Assembly: GCA_965651595.1 (NCBI GenBank)
Contig: CBFGTA010000002.1
Location: forward strand, 1 to 49,957
Source: CBFGTA01 sp965651595
GTDB lineage: Bacteria > Actinomycetota > Actinomycetes > S36-B12 > UBA10799
DNA: 49,957 nucleotides
Direction of reading: 5' to 3'
Shown here: positions 14,830-21,716 of the stretch, one piece after another
Layout of the letters: each line of letters opens with the position of its first letter
Numbering within the stretch: the first letter of the stretch is position 1
Program-made: the position numbers and the translations under genes
Notes under the pieces: model-generated
What the model was told of the DNA's origin: nothing
Databases searched by the model: none
Seen by the model: only the letters and a program-made list of their open reading frames with translations

Positions 14830-15471
14830 ATGCAGGTAGCGGTCTTGGACTATGGATTCGGCAACGTTCGGTCAGCCGTTCGCGCCCTGGAACGAGTAGG
14901 TGCCGAGGTTTGCCTGACCCGAGACCGGAAGGAGGCTCTCGACGCCAGCGGCCTGGTTGTGCCCGGGGTAGGCGCTTTCGCCGCCTGTATGCGTGGTCTC
15001 GAATCAGTGGACGGTCCCCGCATCATCGACTCGCGTCTAGCCGGAGGGCGGCCGGTCCTGGGAATCTGCGTGGGGATGCAGATCCTCTTCGAACACGGTG
15101 ACGAGCATGGAACCGCCACTGACGGATGCGGCCAATGGCCCGGCCGGGTACAGCGGCTGGAACAGGCCCCCGTCCTGCCCCATATTGGATGGAACACAGT
15201 GCGCGCGCCCGTCAACAGTGCCCTGTTCTCTGGGATAGAAGACGAGCGATTCTATTTCGTTCATTCGTACGCGGTGACGAACTGGCAGTGGCAGGACCCT
15301 CAACACGACGGGGGACCCGTCACTGCCCCTCAGGTCACCTGGAGCCACTACGGACAAGATTTCGTGGCGGCAGTGGAGAACGGCCCCCTCAGCGCCACCC
15401 AGTTCCACCCCGAAAAATCCGGTGATGCGGGCCTGCAATTGTTGAGCAACTGGCTCGACACGGTCCGCTGA
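14830..15471 (+). CDS. hisH: Imidazole glycerol phosphate synthase, glutaminase subunit
   Basis: A class I glutamine amidotransferase that feeds ammonia to HisF through the HisH-HisF tunnel. The 213-residue protein shows LDYGFGNVRS at the N-terminus, VPGVGAF, the nucleophile Cys in GICVGMQ (about residue 80), and the His-Glu pair in FHPEKS near the C-terminus. The ATG at 14830 follows the small membrane gene by 7 nt, with only a weak purine stretch (AGGTAG) as ribosome site. hisF lies about 800 nt downstream, after priA. Confidence 0.97.
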   Translation: MQVAVLDYGFGNVRSAVRALERVGAEVCLTRDRKEALDASGLVVPGVGAFAACMRGLESVDGPRIIDSRLAGGRPVLGICVGMQILFEHGDEHGTATDGCGQWPGRVQRLEQAPVLPHIGWNTVRAPVNSALFSGIEDERFYFVHSYAVTNWQWQDPQHDGGPVTAPQVTWSHYGQDFVAAVENGPLSATQFHPEKSGDAGLQLLSNWLDTVR

Positions 15472-15481
15472 GTCTGCTCGA

Positions 15482-15522
15482 CTCACGAGAAAACCCCACG
15501 AGGCAAACGCACGAGAGAAACG
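15482..15522. repeat. Short degenerate CACGAG tandem repeat before priA
   Basis: Three adjacent units of 14, 14 and 13 bp (15482-15495, 15496-15509, 15510-15522) each contain CACGAG followed by an A-rich AAAC core. The gap ends with the priA ribosome site AAGAAGGAG. The 9-mer CGAGGCAAA in this array also occurs, in reverse complement, in the array before hisB. Confidence 0.6.
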
Positions 15523-15538
15523 AGAAGAAGGAGTCCCC

Positions 15539-16273
15539 ATGGTTGTCGAACTACTTCCCGCTGTCGACGTGTCGGGCGGCCAAGCCGTTCGGCTCGTACA
15601 AGGCGAGGCAGGCACGGAGACGGGATACGGCGATCCGATCGAAGCGGCCCTGGCATGGCAAGAGCAGGGAGCCGAATGGGTGCACCTAGTTGACTTGGAT
15701 GCGGCGTTTGGCAAGGGGAGCAACCGTGAACTGCTCGCCGAGGTCGTTGGTTCGCTCGACATCGCTGTCGAGCTGTCGGGGGGCATCCGCGACGACGAGA
15801 GCCTGCGCGCGGCTCTGTCGACAGGGTGCCGACGCGTCAACATTGGCACCGCGGCACTAGAAGACCCCGACTGGTGCGCTCGCATCATCGGTGAACACGG
15901 CGATCAGGTGGCAATCGGACTCGACGTCCGCGGCCGGACACTGGCAGCCCGAGGCTGGACGCAGGAAGGCGGCGACCTGTTCGAGACACTGTCCCGGCTC
16001 GACGAGCAAGGCTGTGCCCGCTACGTCGTGACTGACGTGCTCCGGGACGGAACCATGACCGGCCCCAACGTGGACTTGTTGCGGCAGGTGTGCGCCGTCA
16101 CCGACGCCCCCGTCGTTGCCAGCGGTGGAGTATCACAGCTAGCCGACTTGGAAGCGATTGCCGCTTTGGCCGCCGACGGGGTAGAAGGTGTCATCGTCGG
16201 GAAGGCCTTGTACGCGGGTGCCTTCACAGTGGCCGAAGCCCTCGAATCCTTGGCAAAGTTCGCGCGCCCATGA
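15539..16273 (+). CDS. priA: Bifunctional HisA/TrpF isomerase PriA
   Basis: In actinobacteria this barrel enzyme isomerises both ProFAR (histidine pathway, HisA reaction) and phosphoribosyl anthranilate (tryptophan pathway, TrpF reaction). The 244-residue protein has the (beta/alpha)8 signatures LLPAVDVSGGQAVRLVQGE, VDLDAAFG, ELSGGIRD and ASGGVS, the two catalytic aspartates at D10 and in VVTDV (about D166), and the ARGWTQEGG loop whose Arg-Gly-Trp is typical of PriA rather than plain HisA. It lies inside a joint his/trp block with no trpF, which supports the dual role. The ATG has a strong ribosome site and its TGA overlaps hisF (ATGA). Confidence 0.95.
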   Translation: MVVELLPAVDVSGGQAVRLVQGEAGTETGYGDPIEAALAWQEQGAEWVHLVDLDAAFGKGSNRELLAEVVGSLDIAVELSGGIRDDESLRAALSTGCRRVNIGTAALEDPDWCARIIGEHGDQVAIGLDVRGRTLAARGWTQEGGDLFETLSRLDEQGCARYVVTDVLRDGTMTGPNVDLLRQVCAVTDAPVVASGGVSQLADLEAIAALAADGVEGVIVGKALYAGAFTVAEALESLAKFARP

Positions 16274-17094
16274 CCGCAGGTGCAGGGTCGTCCGATTCGA
16301 TGGTCTCGAACCTCGCCGTCCGGGTGATTGCTTGTCTCGACGTAGACGCCGGGCGCGTGGTCAAGGGCGTGAACTTTGTCAGCCTGCGAGATGCTGGCGA
16401 TCCCGTCGCGCTAGCGGCCGCCTATGATCGCCAAGGCATCGATGAACTGGTATTTCTCGACATCACGGCGAGTTTAGGGGGCCGCGACACCATGCTTGAC
16501 GTGGTGGCCGCCACGGCAGACAGTGTCTTCATCCCCCTGACCGTCGGCGGGGGCGTGAGGCAGGTCTCGGACATCGATCGACTGCTGCGAGCAGGGGCTG
16601 ACAAGGTGGCCATCAACACTGCTGCCATTGCCCGCCCAGAGTTCCTTTCCGAGGCCGCTGCCCAGTTCGGGTCCCAATGCATCGTCATCTCGGTCGATGC
16701 CCGCCGAACCACCGGCGAGGCGACGACGCCGAGCGGATACGAAGTGACCACCCACGGGGGCCGACGGGGGACTGGCATCGACGCGGTCGAATGGGCCGTG
16801 GAGGCGGCAAACCGCGGTGCTGGCGAAATCCTGCTCAACTCGATGGACGCCGATGGCACCCGGGATGGTTTCGACACAGAGATGATTCGAACCGTTCGTG
16901 AGCGCGTCGGTGTGCCTCTGATTGCCAGCGGTGGGGCTGGCGCTGCTCACCACTTCCCGGCCGCAGTTGCCGCTGGAGCCGATGCGGTGCTCGCCGCAAG
17001 CATCTTCCACTTCGGCGACTGCAGCGTCGACGAGGTCAAGAACGAACTCGCTCGCCACTCGGTCGTCGTGCGTCACGAATGTCGGGCCGAGTAG
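16270..17094 (+). CDS. hisF: Imidazole glycerol phosphate synthase, cyclase subunit
   Basis: With HisH, converts PRFAR and ammonia to imidazole glycerol phosphate and AICAR, linking histidine to purine synthesis. The barrel motifs are clear: RVIACLDVDAGRVVKG with the catalytic Asp, VGGGVR, SVDARR, LNSMDADGT with the second catalytic Asp, and ASGGAGA. The ATG at 16270 overlaps the priA stop and gives 274 residues. An in-frame ATG at 16300 would give the more usual N-terminus (VSNLAVRV), so the true start is uncertain by ten codons. The gene ends before a triple repeat and a convergent gene. Confidence 0.96.
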   Translation: MTAGAGSSDSMVSNLAVRVIACLDVDAGRVVKGVNFVSLRDAGDPVALAAAYDRQGIDELVFLDITASLGGRDTMLDVVAATADSVFIPLTVGGGVRQVSDIDRLLRAGADKVAINTAAIARPEFLSEAAAQFGSQCIVISVDARRTTGEATTPSGYEVTTHGGRRGTGIDAVEWAVEAANRGAGEILLNSMDADGTRDGFDTEMIRTVRERVGVPLIASGGAGAAHHFPAAVAAGADAVLAASIFHFGDCSVDEVKNELARHSVVVRHECRAE

Positions 17095-17128
17095 ACCCTC
17101 CACGGGCCGCGAAGACCCGTCGTTTGCA

Positions 17129-17200
17129 CCGTCAAACGGCCATGTCGCCGGACCGTCAAACGGCCATGTCGCTGGGCCGTCAAACGGCCATGTCAGCGGA
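17129..17200. repeat. 24-bp tandem repeat, three copies, over the 3' end of the TIGR03085-type gene
   Basis: Units at 17129-17152, 17153-17176 and 17177-17200 share an identical 18-bp core, CCGTCAAACGGCCATGTC, and differ in the last 6 bp. Read on the minus strand, each copy encodes DMAV followed by a TGA stop. The copy at 17177-17200 contains the real end of the gene; the other two are downstream duplicates of that end. Confidence 0.9.
17175..17189. terminator. Candidate hairpin between hisF and the convergent gene
   Basis: GGCCGT, loop CAA, ACGGCC is a perfect 6-bp stem at the third repeat copy, over the stop codon of the minus-strand gene. The two other repeat copies form the shorter stem CCGT/ACGG. 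There is no T-run on either strand, so efficient intrinsic termination is uncertain. Confidence 0.35.
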
Positions 17201-17827
17201 CATGACGGCATCAACTGCGGCTGGTGGGCCGAGCAACTCCACCTCGGCATGTTCCTTCCGCCCGAAAGAGAACATCACCAACTCAGGGGCCGTGCCTGAG
17301 ATCAAGACATTGGGCAGCCCCTTGCTGACCTGATGGTGATCCTGGGAGGGCGCATCCGTTCGCAACATCGAAGCGCCTACTCGAACGTTCCGAAAATACA
17401 TGCGGGCCTGCTTACGCAACTGGGACCACAAGACGTCTCGATAGGCTTGATCGAGCTCGCGGGGTCTCCAGTCAGGTTGGGCTCGGCGCACGTCTTCCAG
17501 GTGCACAAAGTGCTCGAACGTATTGAGCCGCTCATCCATTCCCGGCAAAGAGAACACCGACAGTCGGGGTGGCCCATCGGCGAACGAGGAGACTAGTTCG
17601 TCATAGTCACGAGTTGCGTAGCTGTCCTGGACCCGTTCGGTGAGCTTGTTGAGGAAGCCAATGACGATTCCGGCGGCCGCCTCCGGTCGAGACTCACGCA
17701 GCACCAAGTGGGCTGCGAGGTCGCGAGTAGTCCAATCCCCACACAAGGTAGGAGCGTCGGGACCGGCCTCGGTGAGGGCCGCCGCGAGGTTGGCGCGTTC
17801 TGTTTGTGACCATGTTGTTGCATTCAT
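17180..17827 (-). CDS. TIGR03085-type protein with mycothiol-dependent isomerase-like N-terminal domain
   Basis: The 215-residue protein has the DinB-like four-helix metal-binding layout of the maleylpyruvate isomerase N-terminal family: ERANLAAALTEAGPDAPTLC, GDWTTRDLAAHLVLRESRP with a likely metal His, GPPRLSVF, and NTFEHFVHLEDVRRA with two more His ligands, then PRELD. From memory this matches the actinobacterial TIGR03085 family, often coded within the his cluster; its substrate is not established. The ATG at 17825-17827 has TACTCT 8 nt upstream and no ribosome site. The last codons lie in a 24-bp unit that is triplicated just downstream. It is convergent with hisF and divergent from hisI. 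Confidence 0.85.
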   Translation of the reverse strand: MNATTWSQTERANLAAALTEAGPDAPTLCGDWTTRDLAAHLVLRESRPEAAAGIVIGFLNKLTERVQDSYATRDYDELVSSFADGPPRLSVFSLPGMDERLNTFEHFVHLEDVRRAQPDWRPRELDQAYRDVLWSQLRKQARMYFRNVRVGASMLRTDAPSQDHHQVSKGLPNVLISGTAPELVMFSFGRKEHAEVELLGPPAAVDAVMSADMAV

Positions 17828-17834
17828 TACCGGC

Positions 17835-17841
17835 TAGAGTA
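17835..17841. promoter_or_regulatory. Palindrome-like -10 shared by two divergent genes
   Basis: TAGAGTA reads as TAGAGT on the plus strand and TACTCT on the minus strand, so both directions carry TANNNT over the same bases. On the minus strand the TIGR03085-type ATG begins 8 nt beyond it. On the plus strand a GTG in the hisI frame begins 5 nt beyond TAGAGT. The 10-mer CTAGAGTAAC recurs before gltB. Confidence 0.5.
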
Positions 17842-17905
17842 ACGCGTGACCAAACTCCTTGCCGCGAGTGAGCGACACGGCAGAGAGAACCTGAGGAGGG
17901 TGCGG

Positions 17906-18295
17906 ATGTCGACGGAGCAACCACCGCCGGACGGCCCCACCCGACGTGAGGTCTCGGACTTGGTGTGTGAGCAGGACGGTTTAGTGGCTGTGGTGTGCCA
18001 AGACGCACGGACTAGCCGGGTCTTGATGGTGGCTTGGGCCAATCGGGAAGCGATCGAACGCACTGTCCGGACTGGAGCCGCCACATACTGGTCGCGTTCT
18101 CGGCAGGAGTTGTGGACCAAGGGTGAGACGTCCGGGAATCGCCAGTGGGTGCAGCGGATCGAGGTGGACTGTGACGGGGACGCGGTGATCTACCACGTGC
18201 GAGCCGACGGTCCCGCCTGCCATACGGGTCTCGACAGTTGCTTTGACACCGGCTACCTCGATGTCGGGCCAGCTGATGCGGTGGTCGGCCAATGA
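17906..18295 (+). CDS. hisI: Phosphoribosyl-AMP cyclohydrolase
   Basis: Opens the purine ring of phosphoribosyl-AMP in the third step of histidine synthesis. The 129-residue, single-domain protein has VAWANREA, YWSRSRQELWTKGETSGN and the zinc/magnesium region VDCDGDAV and ACHTGLDSCF with its cysteines. HisE (pyrophosphohydrolase) is separate and not in this window. The ATG at 17906 has a strong GAGGAGGG ribosome site at the right distance, so I prefer it. An in-frame GTG at 17846, 5 nt after a -10 hexamer, could start a leaderless form with 20 more residues. The stop overlaps trpE (ATGA), physically joining the his and trp genes. Confidence 0.95.
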   Translation: MSTEQPPPDGPTRREVSDLVCEQDGLVAVVCQDARTSRVLMVAWANREAIERTVRTGAATYWSRSRQELWTKGETSGNRQWVQRIEVDCDGDAVIYHVRADGPACHTGLDSCFDTGYLDVGPADAVVGQ

Positions 18296-19872
18296 GTGCC
18301 GCCGATGTCAGCGACGATCTTGGTGGGATTTATGCGCCAGCGATGGAGTCGCTGGCCGGGGTGACAGCGCCGACTGTCGAGGAGTTCTTGCGAATCAGCC
18401 CGGCCCGGAGGGTCACTCCCATCGTGCGGCGCTTGCTCGCCGACGACGTAACTCCCGTGGGCCTTTACCGCAGTTTGGCCGATTCCCGGCCAGGGACGTT
18501 CCTCTTGGAGTCTGCCGAGACTGGCCGCGTGTGGAGCCGGTACTCGTTCATCGGGGTTCGATGCCCGGCCTGGTTGGTCACCGAGGCGGGGGTTTCTCGC
18601 TGGGAGGGTAAGGTTCCCGCTGTGGTCGAGACTGCCAGCCGCGGGATCACCAGTCTGGACGCCATCGGACAGGTCGTGAAGAATCTTCACTCCGAACGGA
18701 TCCCCGGACTGCCGCCTTTGACCAGCGGACTTGTCGGCGCGATCGGGTACGACGCTGTACGCAACTGGGAGCGCTTGCCCGACTACAACCCTGACGTCCT
18801 CGGACTACCCGAGTCGATCCAACTGTTAGTCGAAGACCTCGTCGTGTTTGACCACCACGATGGAGCCCTCACTCTGGTCGCGAATGTGTACAGCGGAGCC
18901 GACGACAGTGACACTGACCGCCTGCGAGCATACGAGTCTGCGGTGGCGAGGCTGGATGCAATCAGTGCTGCCGTGGCCTCGGGCTACCAGGGCACCCTGA
19001 CCACCGTCGACTGCGAAGTCGAAGCAGAATGCACAGCGAACACGACTGCAGCCGACTACCGGGCCAAAGTCGAGCACATCAAAGAACGTATCCGGGCCGG
19101 GGACGCGTTCCAGGTTGTCGTGTCGCAGCGGTTCTCGGTTCCCACCGCGGCACGCCCCTTGGACATCTACCGGGTGCTGCGGTTCACGAACCCGAGTCCG
19201 TACATGTATCTGGTGCGGCTGCCGGGCTTTGACGTGGTGGGCTCGAGTCCCGAGGCCCTCGTCACGGTGCACGACGGCCGGGCCATGCTCCATCCCATCG
19301 CTGGCACGCGGCCCCGGGGAGCGAACCCTTCGGTTGATGCCGAGCTCGCCGACGATCTCCTCGCTGACGAGAAGGAACGAGCCGAACACCTGATGTTGGT
19401 CGACCTCGGACGCAATGATCTGGGTCGCGTCTGTGAACCTGGATCCGTTGAGGTGGTCGAGTTCATGGCCATCGAACGCTATAGCCACGTCATGCACATC
19501 GTGTCAACCGTGGTGGGGGAGCTCGCCGAAGGGCGAACCAGCTACGACGTACTGGCCGCCACGTTTCCTGCTGGCACGTTATCGGGTGCTCCAAAGCCGA
19601 TGGCGATGGCGATCATCGAGGAACTCGAGACCTCCCGACGCGGCATCTACGCCGGCGCAATCGGATATTTCGACTTCGCAGGGGACATGGACACAGCCAT
19701 CGCGATCCGTACTGCCGTCATCAAAGACGGTGTCGCCCATGTTCAGGCCGGTGCCGGCATTGTCGCCGACTCCGACCCAGTCAGTGAAGATCAGGAATGC
19801 CACAACAAGGCAGCCGCCGTGCTGCGGGCGGTGGCAATTGCTGAGACACTCACGCAGGTTATCGATGACTAG
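18292..19872 (+). CDS. trpE: Anthranilate synthase component I
   Basis: Makes anthranilate from chorismate with ammonia from the glutaminase partner TrpG, which is not in this window. The 526-residue protein has the N-terminal FLLESAE segment, part of the tryptophan feedback site, WSRYSFIG, and the chorismate-binding core: QVVVSQRF, NPSPYMY, GSSPEALV, IAGTRPRG, LVDLGRNDLGRV, YSHVMHIVS, GTLSGAPKPMAM and GAIGYFDFAGDMD. It is translationally coupled to hisI at its start and overlaps the next gene by 8 nt at its end. The feedback motif suggests tryptophan control of activity; no leader peptide or attenuator is seen upstream because the gene starts inside hisI. Confidence 0.97.
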   Translation: MSAADVSDDLGGIYAPAMESLAGVTAPTVEEFLRISPARRVTPIVRRLLADDVTPVGLYRSLADSRPGTFLLESAETGRVWSRYSFIGVRCPAWLVTEAGVSRWEGKVPAVVETASRGITSLDAIGQVVKNLHSERIPGLPPLTSGLVGAIGYDAVRNWERLPDYNPDVLGLPESIQLLVEDLVVFDHHDGALTLVANVYSGADDSDTDRLRAYESAVARLDAISAAVASGYQGTLTTVDCEVEAECTANTTAADYRAKVEHIKERIRAGDAFQVVVSQRFSVPTAARPLDIYRVLRFTNPSPYMYLVRLPGFDVVGSSPEALVTVHDGRAMLHPIAGTRPRGANPSVDAELADDLLADEKERAEHLMLVDLGRNDLGRVCEPGSVEVVEFMAIERYSHVMHIVSTVVGELAEGRTSYDVLAATFPAGTLSGAPKPMAMAIIEELETSRRGIYAGAIGYFDFAGDMDTAIAIRTAVIKDGVAHVQAGAGIVADSDPVSEDQECHNKAAAVLRAVAIAETLTQVIDD

Positions 19873-20470
19873 CACTGCCGCGGAAAACGGCGAGAAGGCG
19901 CGCACTGGGAGTCGGTCGCTGCTCGTCACCTGCCTATGCCTGGCCATCGGAGCGGCGGGAGCGCTGTGGTCGCTGGGACAACCCTGGGTCACTGGCACCA
20001 CTTCCGAGCCCGGAATGCCCGTCGTCGCTGTCGAAGTTGCTGGTACCAGCATGTATCCGATGGGAACGGCCGGGGCGTGGTTGGCGGTGGCTGCTCTCAT
20101 CGGTTTGCTTGCCACTCGTGGCGTCGTGCGGCAAGCCATGGCTGTCGGTGCGGTTCTCGCCGCCATCATGGTCACGACATCGGCTGTGTCGTTCGGGCTC
20201 TCCGACGCCGCCGAGCACCTCGGTGCCGCGGCGGCAAGTTCAGCCACATCCGCCCTAGCAGTGACCGGGTGGCCCATCCTGACTGGCATCGCCGGGCTTG
20301 TCATATTTGTTGGAGGGGTCACCGCGATGCGGGCTAGCCGACACTGGCCAGGCCTGTCCGCCCGCCAAACCGGAACCCGGTCCCGGGCCACCGATCGGAC
20401 AGCCTGGCAACAGATCGAAGACGGTGACGATCCGACCCACGATGGGGACGCGGGCGTCGCTCGTGGCTGA
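19865..20470 (+). CDS. Trp-operon-associated membrane protein
   Basis: The 201-residue protein has four likely membrane segments (about residues 19-40, 69-86, 90-110 and 134-156) and the family features SLGQPWVTG after the first helix and YPMGTAGAWLAVAAL leading into the second. It matches, from memory, the actinobacterial family annotated as tryptophan biosynthesis-associated membrane protein (TIGR02234, related to Rv1610/TrpM position). Its role is unknown; transport or regulation of tryptophan synthesis is a guess from position. The ATG at 19865 overlaps the trpE stop by 8 nt. The C-terminus is charged and cytoplasmic-looking. Confidence 0.85.
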   Translation: MTSTAAENGEKARTGSRSLLVTCLCLAIGAAGALWSLGQPWVTGTTSEPGMPVVAVEVAGTSMYPMGTAGAWLAVAALIGLLATRGVVRQAMAVGAVLAAIMVTTSAVSFGLSDAAEHLGAAAASSATSALAVTGWPILTGIAGLVIFVGGVTAMRASRHWPGLSARQTGTRSRATDRTAWQQIEDGDDPTHDGDAGVARG

Positions 20471-20477
20471 CATCCGA

Positions 20478-20499
20478 GTGGTTGTGAATCACGAACCAC
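20478..20499 (+). terminator. Hairpin after the Trp-associated membrane gene
   Basis: GTGGTTGTG (20478-20486), loop AAT, then CAC and AACCAC with one bulged G form a 9-bp stem 7 nt after the stop codon. There is no T-run, so this is a weak terminator or an RNA-stabilising end at best. A possible -10 (TACAGT) for the next gene follows at 20544. Confidence 0.4.
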
Positions 20500-20543
20500 C
20501 ATCCGACACGCGCATAGGGGTGCGAGCGCGTGGGTGGGGACGC

Positions 20544-20549
20544 TACAGT
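20544..20549 (+). promoter_or_regulatory. Candidate -10 for the HGxxPAAW gene
   Basis: TACAGT lies about 34 nt before the ATG at 20584 and would leave a short leader holding the GAAGGAG ribosome site. There is no convincing -35. The call rests on the TANNNT pattern and on the hairpin that ends the previous gene. Confidence 0.3.
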
Positions 20550-20583
20550 TGACATCGCCGAAGCCGGTGACGAAGGAGCGACG

Positions 20584-20862
20584 ATGCCTCAGGACGAACG
20601 CCTCACCAAGCGCGACCTCCACGAAGGGAAGACGCCTGCAGCGTGGGCTCTCACTTTCATCTGTTTGATCGGATTCGCGGTCGGCACCGTGGCGGTGTGC
20701 ATGGCGCAGCCCCTGTACTTCTGGGTCGGCGTGGGCATTTTCGTCCTGGGTCTGATCGTGGGCAAGGTGATGTCGGTGATGGGCTACGGCCAGTTGCCGC
20801 GTGGTCATCACCCCAAGGATTATGCCCGCCAATGGGAGAAAGAGCACGAGCATTCGCTCTAG
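20584..20862 (+). CDS. HGxxPAAW family small membrane protein
   Basis: The 92-residue protein carries the signature DLHEGKTPAAW, a variant of the HGxxPAAW motif that names this actinobacterial family, followed by two membrane helices (about residues 21-42 and 47-68) and a charged tail with HHPKDYARQWEKEHEH. From memory, these genes are almost always beside trpC or the Trp membrane gene, as here; no function is known. The ATG at 20584 follows GAAGGAG. The last 41 nt overlap the start of the dispanin-like gene. Confidence 0.85.
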   Translation: MPQDERLTKRDLHEGKTPAAWALTFICLIGFAVGTVAVCMAQPLYFWVGVGIFVLGLIVGKVMSVMGYGQLPRGHHPKDYARQWEKEHEHSL

Positions 20863-21142
20863 CGACCTCCCGACCACCCGCGGGGCAACACCGGTCAACT
20901 CTTGGCTCGTCCCAAGCATCGTCGCTGCCCTGTGTCTCATGCCCCCCACCGGCATTCTCGCCGTCATATTCGCGGCGCAGGTTCCGGTGACCGTGCGTTC
21001 TGGCAACCTGGAACGAGCGAGGGTGCTGGCCCGCCGGGCCCGACTGTGGACGATCATCAGTTTCGGTGCCTGGATCGTTTTTCTGTACTTGATGATTTCC
21101 ACAGGCCGGATGGGCCGGCTGCTAGAATCTGGAGTCATCTGA
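20822..21142 (+). CDS. CD225/dispanin family membrane protein
   Basis: The 106-residue protein contains the CD225 (interferon-induced transmembrane protein-like) pattern: NSWLVPSIVAALCLMPPTGILAVIF as a re-entrant or first helix, the short loop QVPVTVRSGNLERARVLARRAR matching the family's GDYEGA-x-A-S-R-K-A region, and a second helix WTIISFGAWIVFLYLMI. Bacterial members have no established function; eukaryotic relatives alter membrane fusion. The ATG at 20822 lies inside the previous gene, with AAGG just upstream; no other in-frame start precedes the domain. The overlap suggests coupled translation. The family call is moderately sure. Confidence 0.78.
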   Translation: MPANGRKSTSIRSSDLPTTRGATPVNSWLVPSIVAALCLMPPTGILAVIFAAQVPVTVRSGNLERARVLARRARLWTIISFGAWIVFLYLMISTGRMGRLLESGVI

Positions 21143-21170
21143 CGGGGAGCTAATCGCTGGGGAGGCCTGG

Positions 21171-21668
21171 ATGAGCGTTGCCAACGACATGCAGGTCCCG
21201 CCCGCGGATGAGGTCGCTCCGGTTCTGTCTGAGATCCGCGATCCGCGTCCACGCTGGCGCAGGATGGCCGGTCCGGTCGTGGGGCTCGGTCTGCTGGCCG
21301 GAGCGAGCGTCCTGGTTGCGCGAGTTGACCCGAACGAACCCGGTTTCTATCCGCCGTGCCCCACTCAGGCACTGTTCGGGATCGATTGCCCCGGATGTGG
21401 CGGCTTGCGGTGTGCCCACGCCTTGCTGACCGGGGACGTGGCTGGAGCGGCTAGCAACAACCTCTTCGTAGTGATGCTGGTGCCCATCATCGCGGTGTGG
21501 CTCGCGCTCACTCTTTGGAGGGCATGGTCGGGCAGGATTCCCGCGCCATCGCCGAGCCGCGACCGCGCAATCGTGATCGTGTGGACTGTACTTGGTGTGA
21601 TCGGCATCGCCTTCACCGTCATCCGCAACATTCCCGGATTCGACTATCTGGCTAGCGGGGCCGGTTGA
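21171..21668 (+). CDS. DUF2752 membrane protein
   Basis: A 165-residue protein with the DUF2752 signature: a first helix (about residues 34-50), then a YPPCPTQALFGIDCPGCGGLRCAHALLTGD segment with four or five cysteines (shown here as the motif CPGCGGLR), and two further helices (about 95-115 and 133-153). The conserved cysteines could bind metal or form disulfides, but the family function is unknown. The ATG at 21171 follows GGGGAGG. It lies between the dispanin-like gene and trpC, and with the two previous genes makes a run of small membrane proteins inserted in the trp block. Confidence 0.85.
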   Translation: MSVANDMQVPPADEVAPVLSEIRDPRPRWRRMAGPVVGLGLLAGASVLVARVDPNEPGFYPPCPTQALFGIDCPGCGGLRCAHALLTGDVAGAASNNLFVVMLVPIIAVWLALTLWRAWSGRIPAPSPSRDRAIVIVWTVLGVIGIAFTVIRNIPGFDYLASGAG

Positions 21669-21704
21669 TCCTTGCCGGTGTGCGGCCCGGCGCTGACGTG
21701 TCGC

Positions 21705-21710
21705 TACTCT
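21705..21710 (+). promoter_or_regulatory. Candidate -10 for leaderless trpC
   Basis: TACTCT is followed by GTCCCA (6 nt) and the trpC ATG. There is no ribosome binding site before the ATG. This predicts an internal promoter giving a leaderless trpCBA message independent of trpE. Confidence 0.5.
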
Positions 21711-21716
21711 GTCCCA

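Noticed and set aside
13974..17200. CRISPR array
   Set aside because: The repeats are 12-24 bp and directly adjacent, without spacers of uniform length, and no cas gene is present.
19579..21372. 597-residue ORF on the minus strand
   Set aside because: It runs antisense across the trpE 3' end, the Trp-associated membrane gene and two small genes that have motifs and ribosome sites. The translation is Arg/Pro/Ser-rich without any domain, as expected for a shadow in GC-rich DNA.
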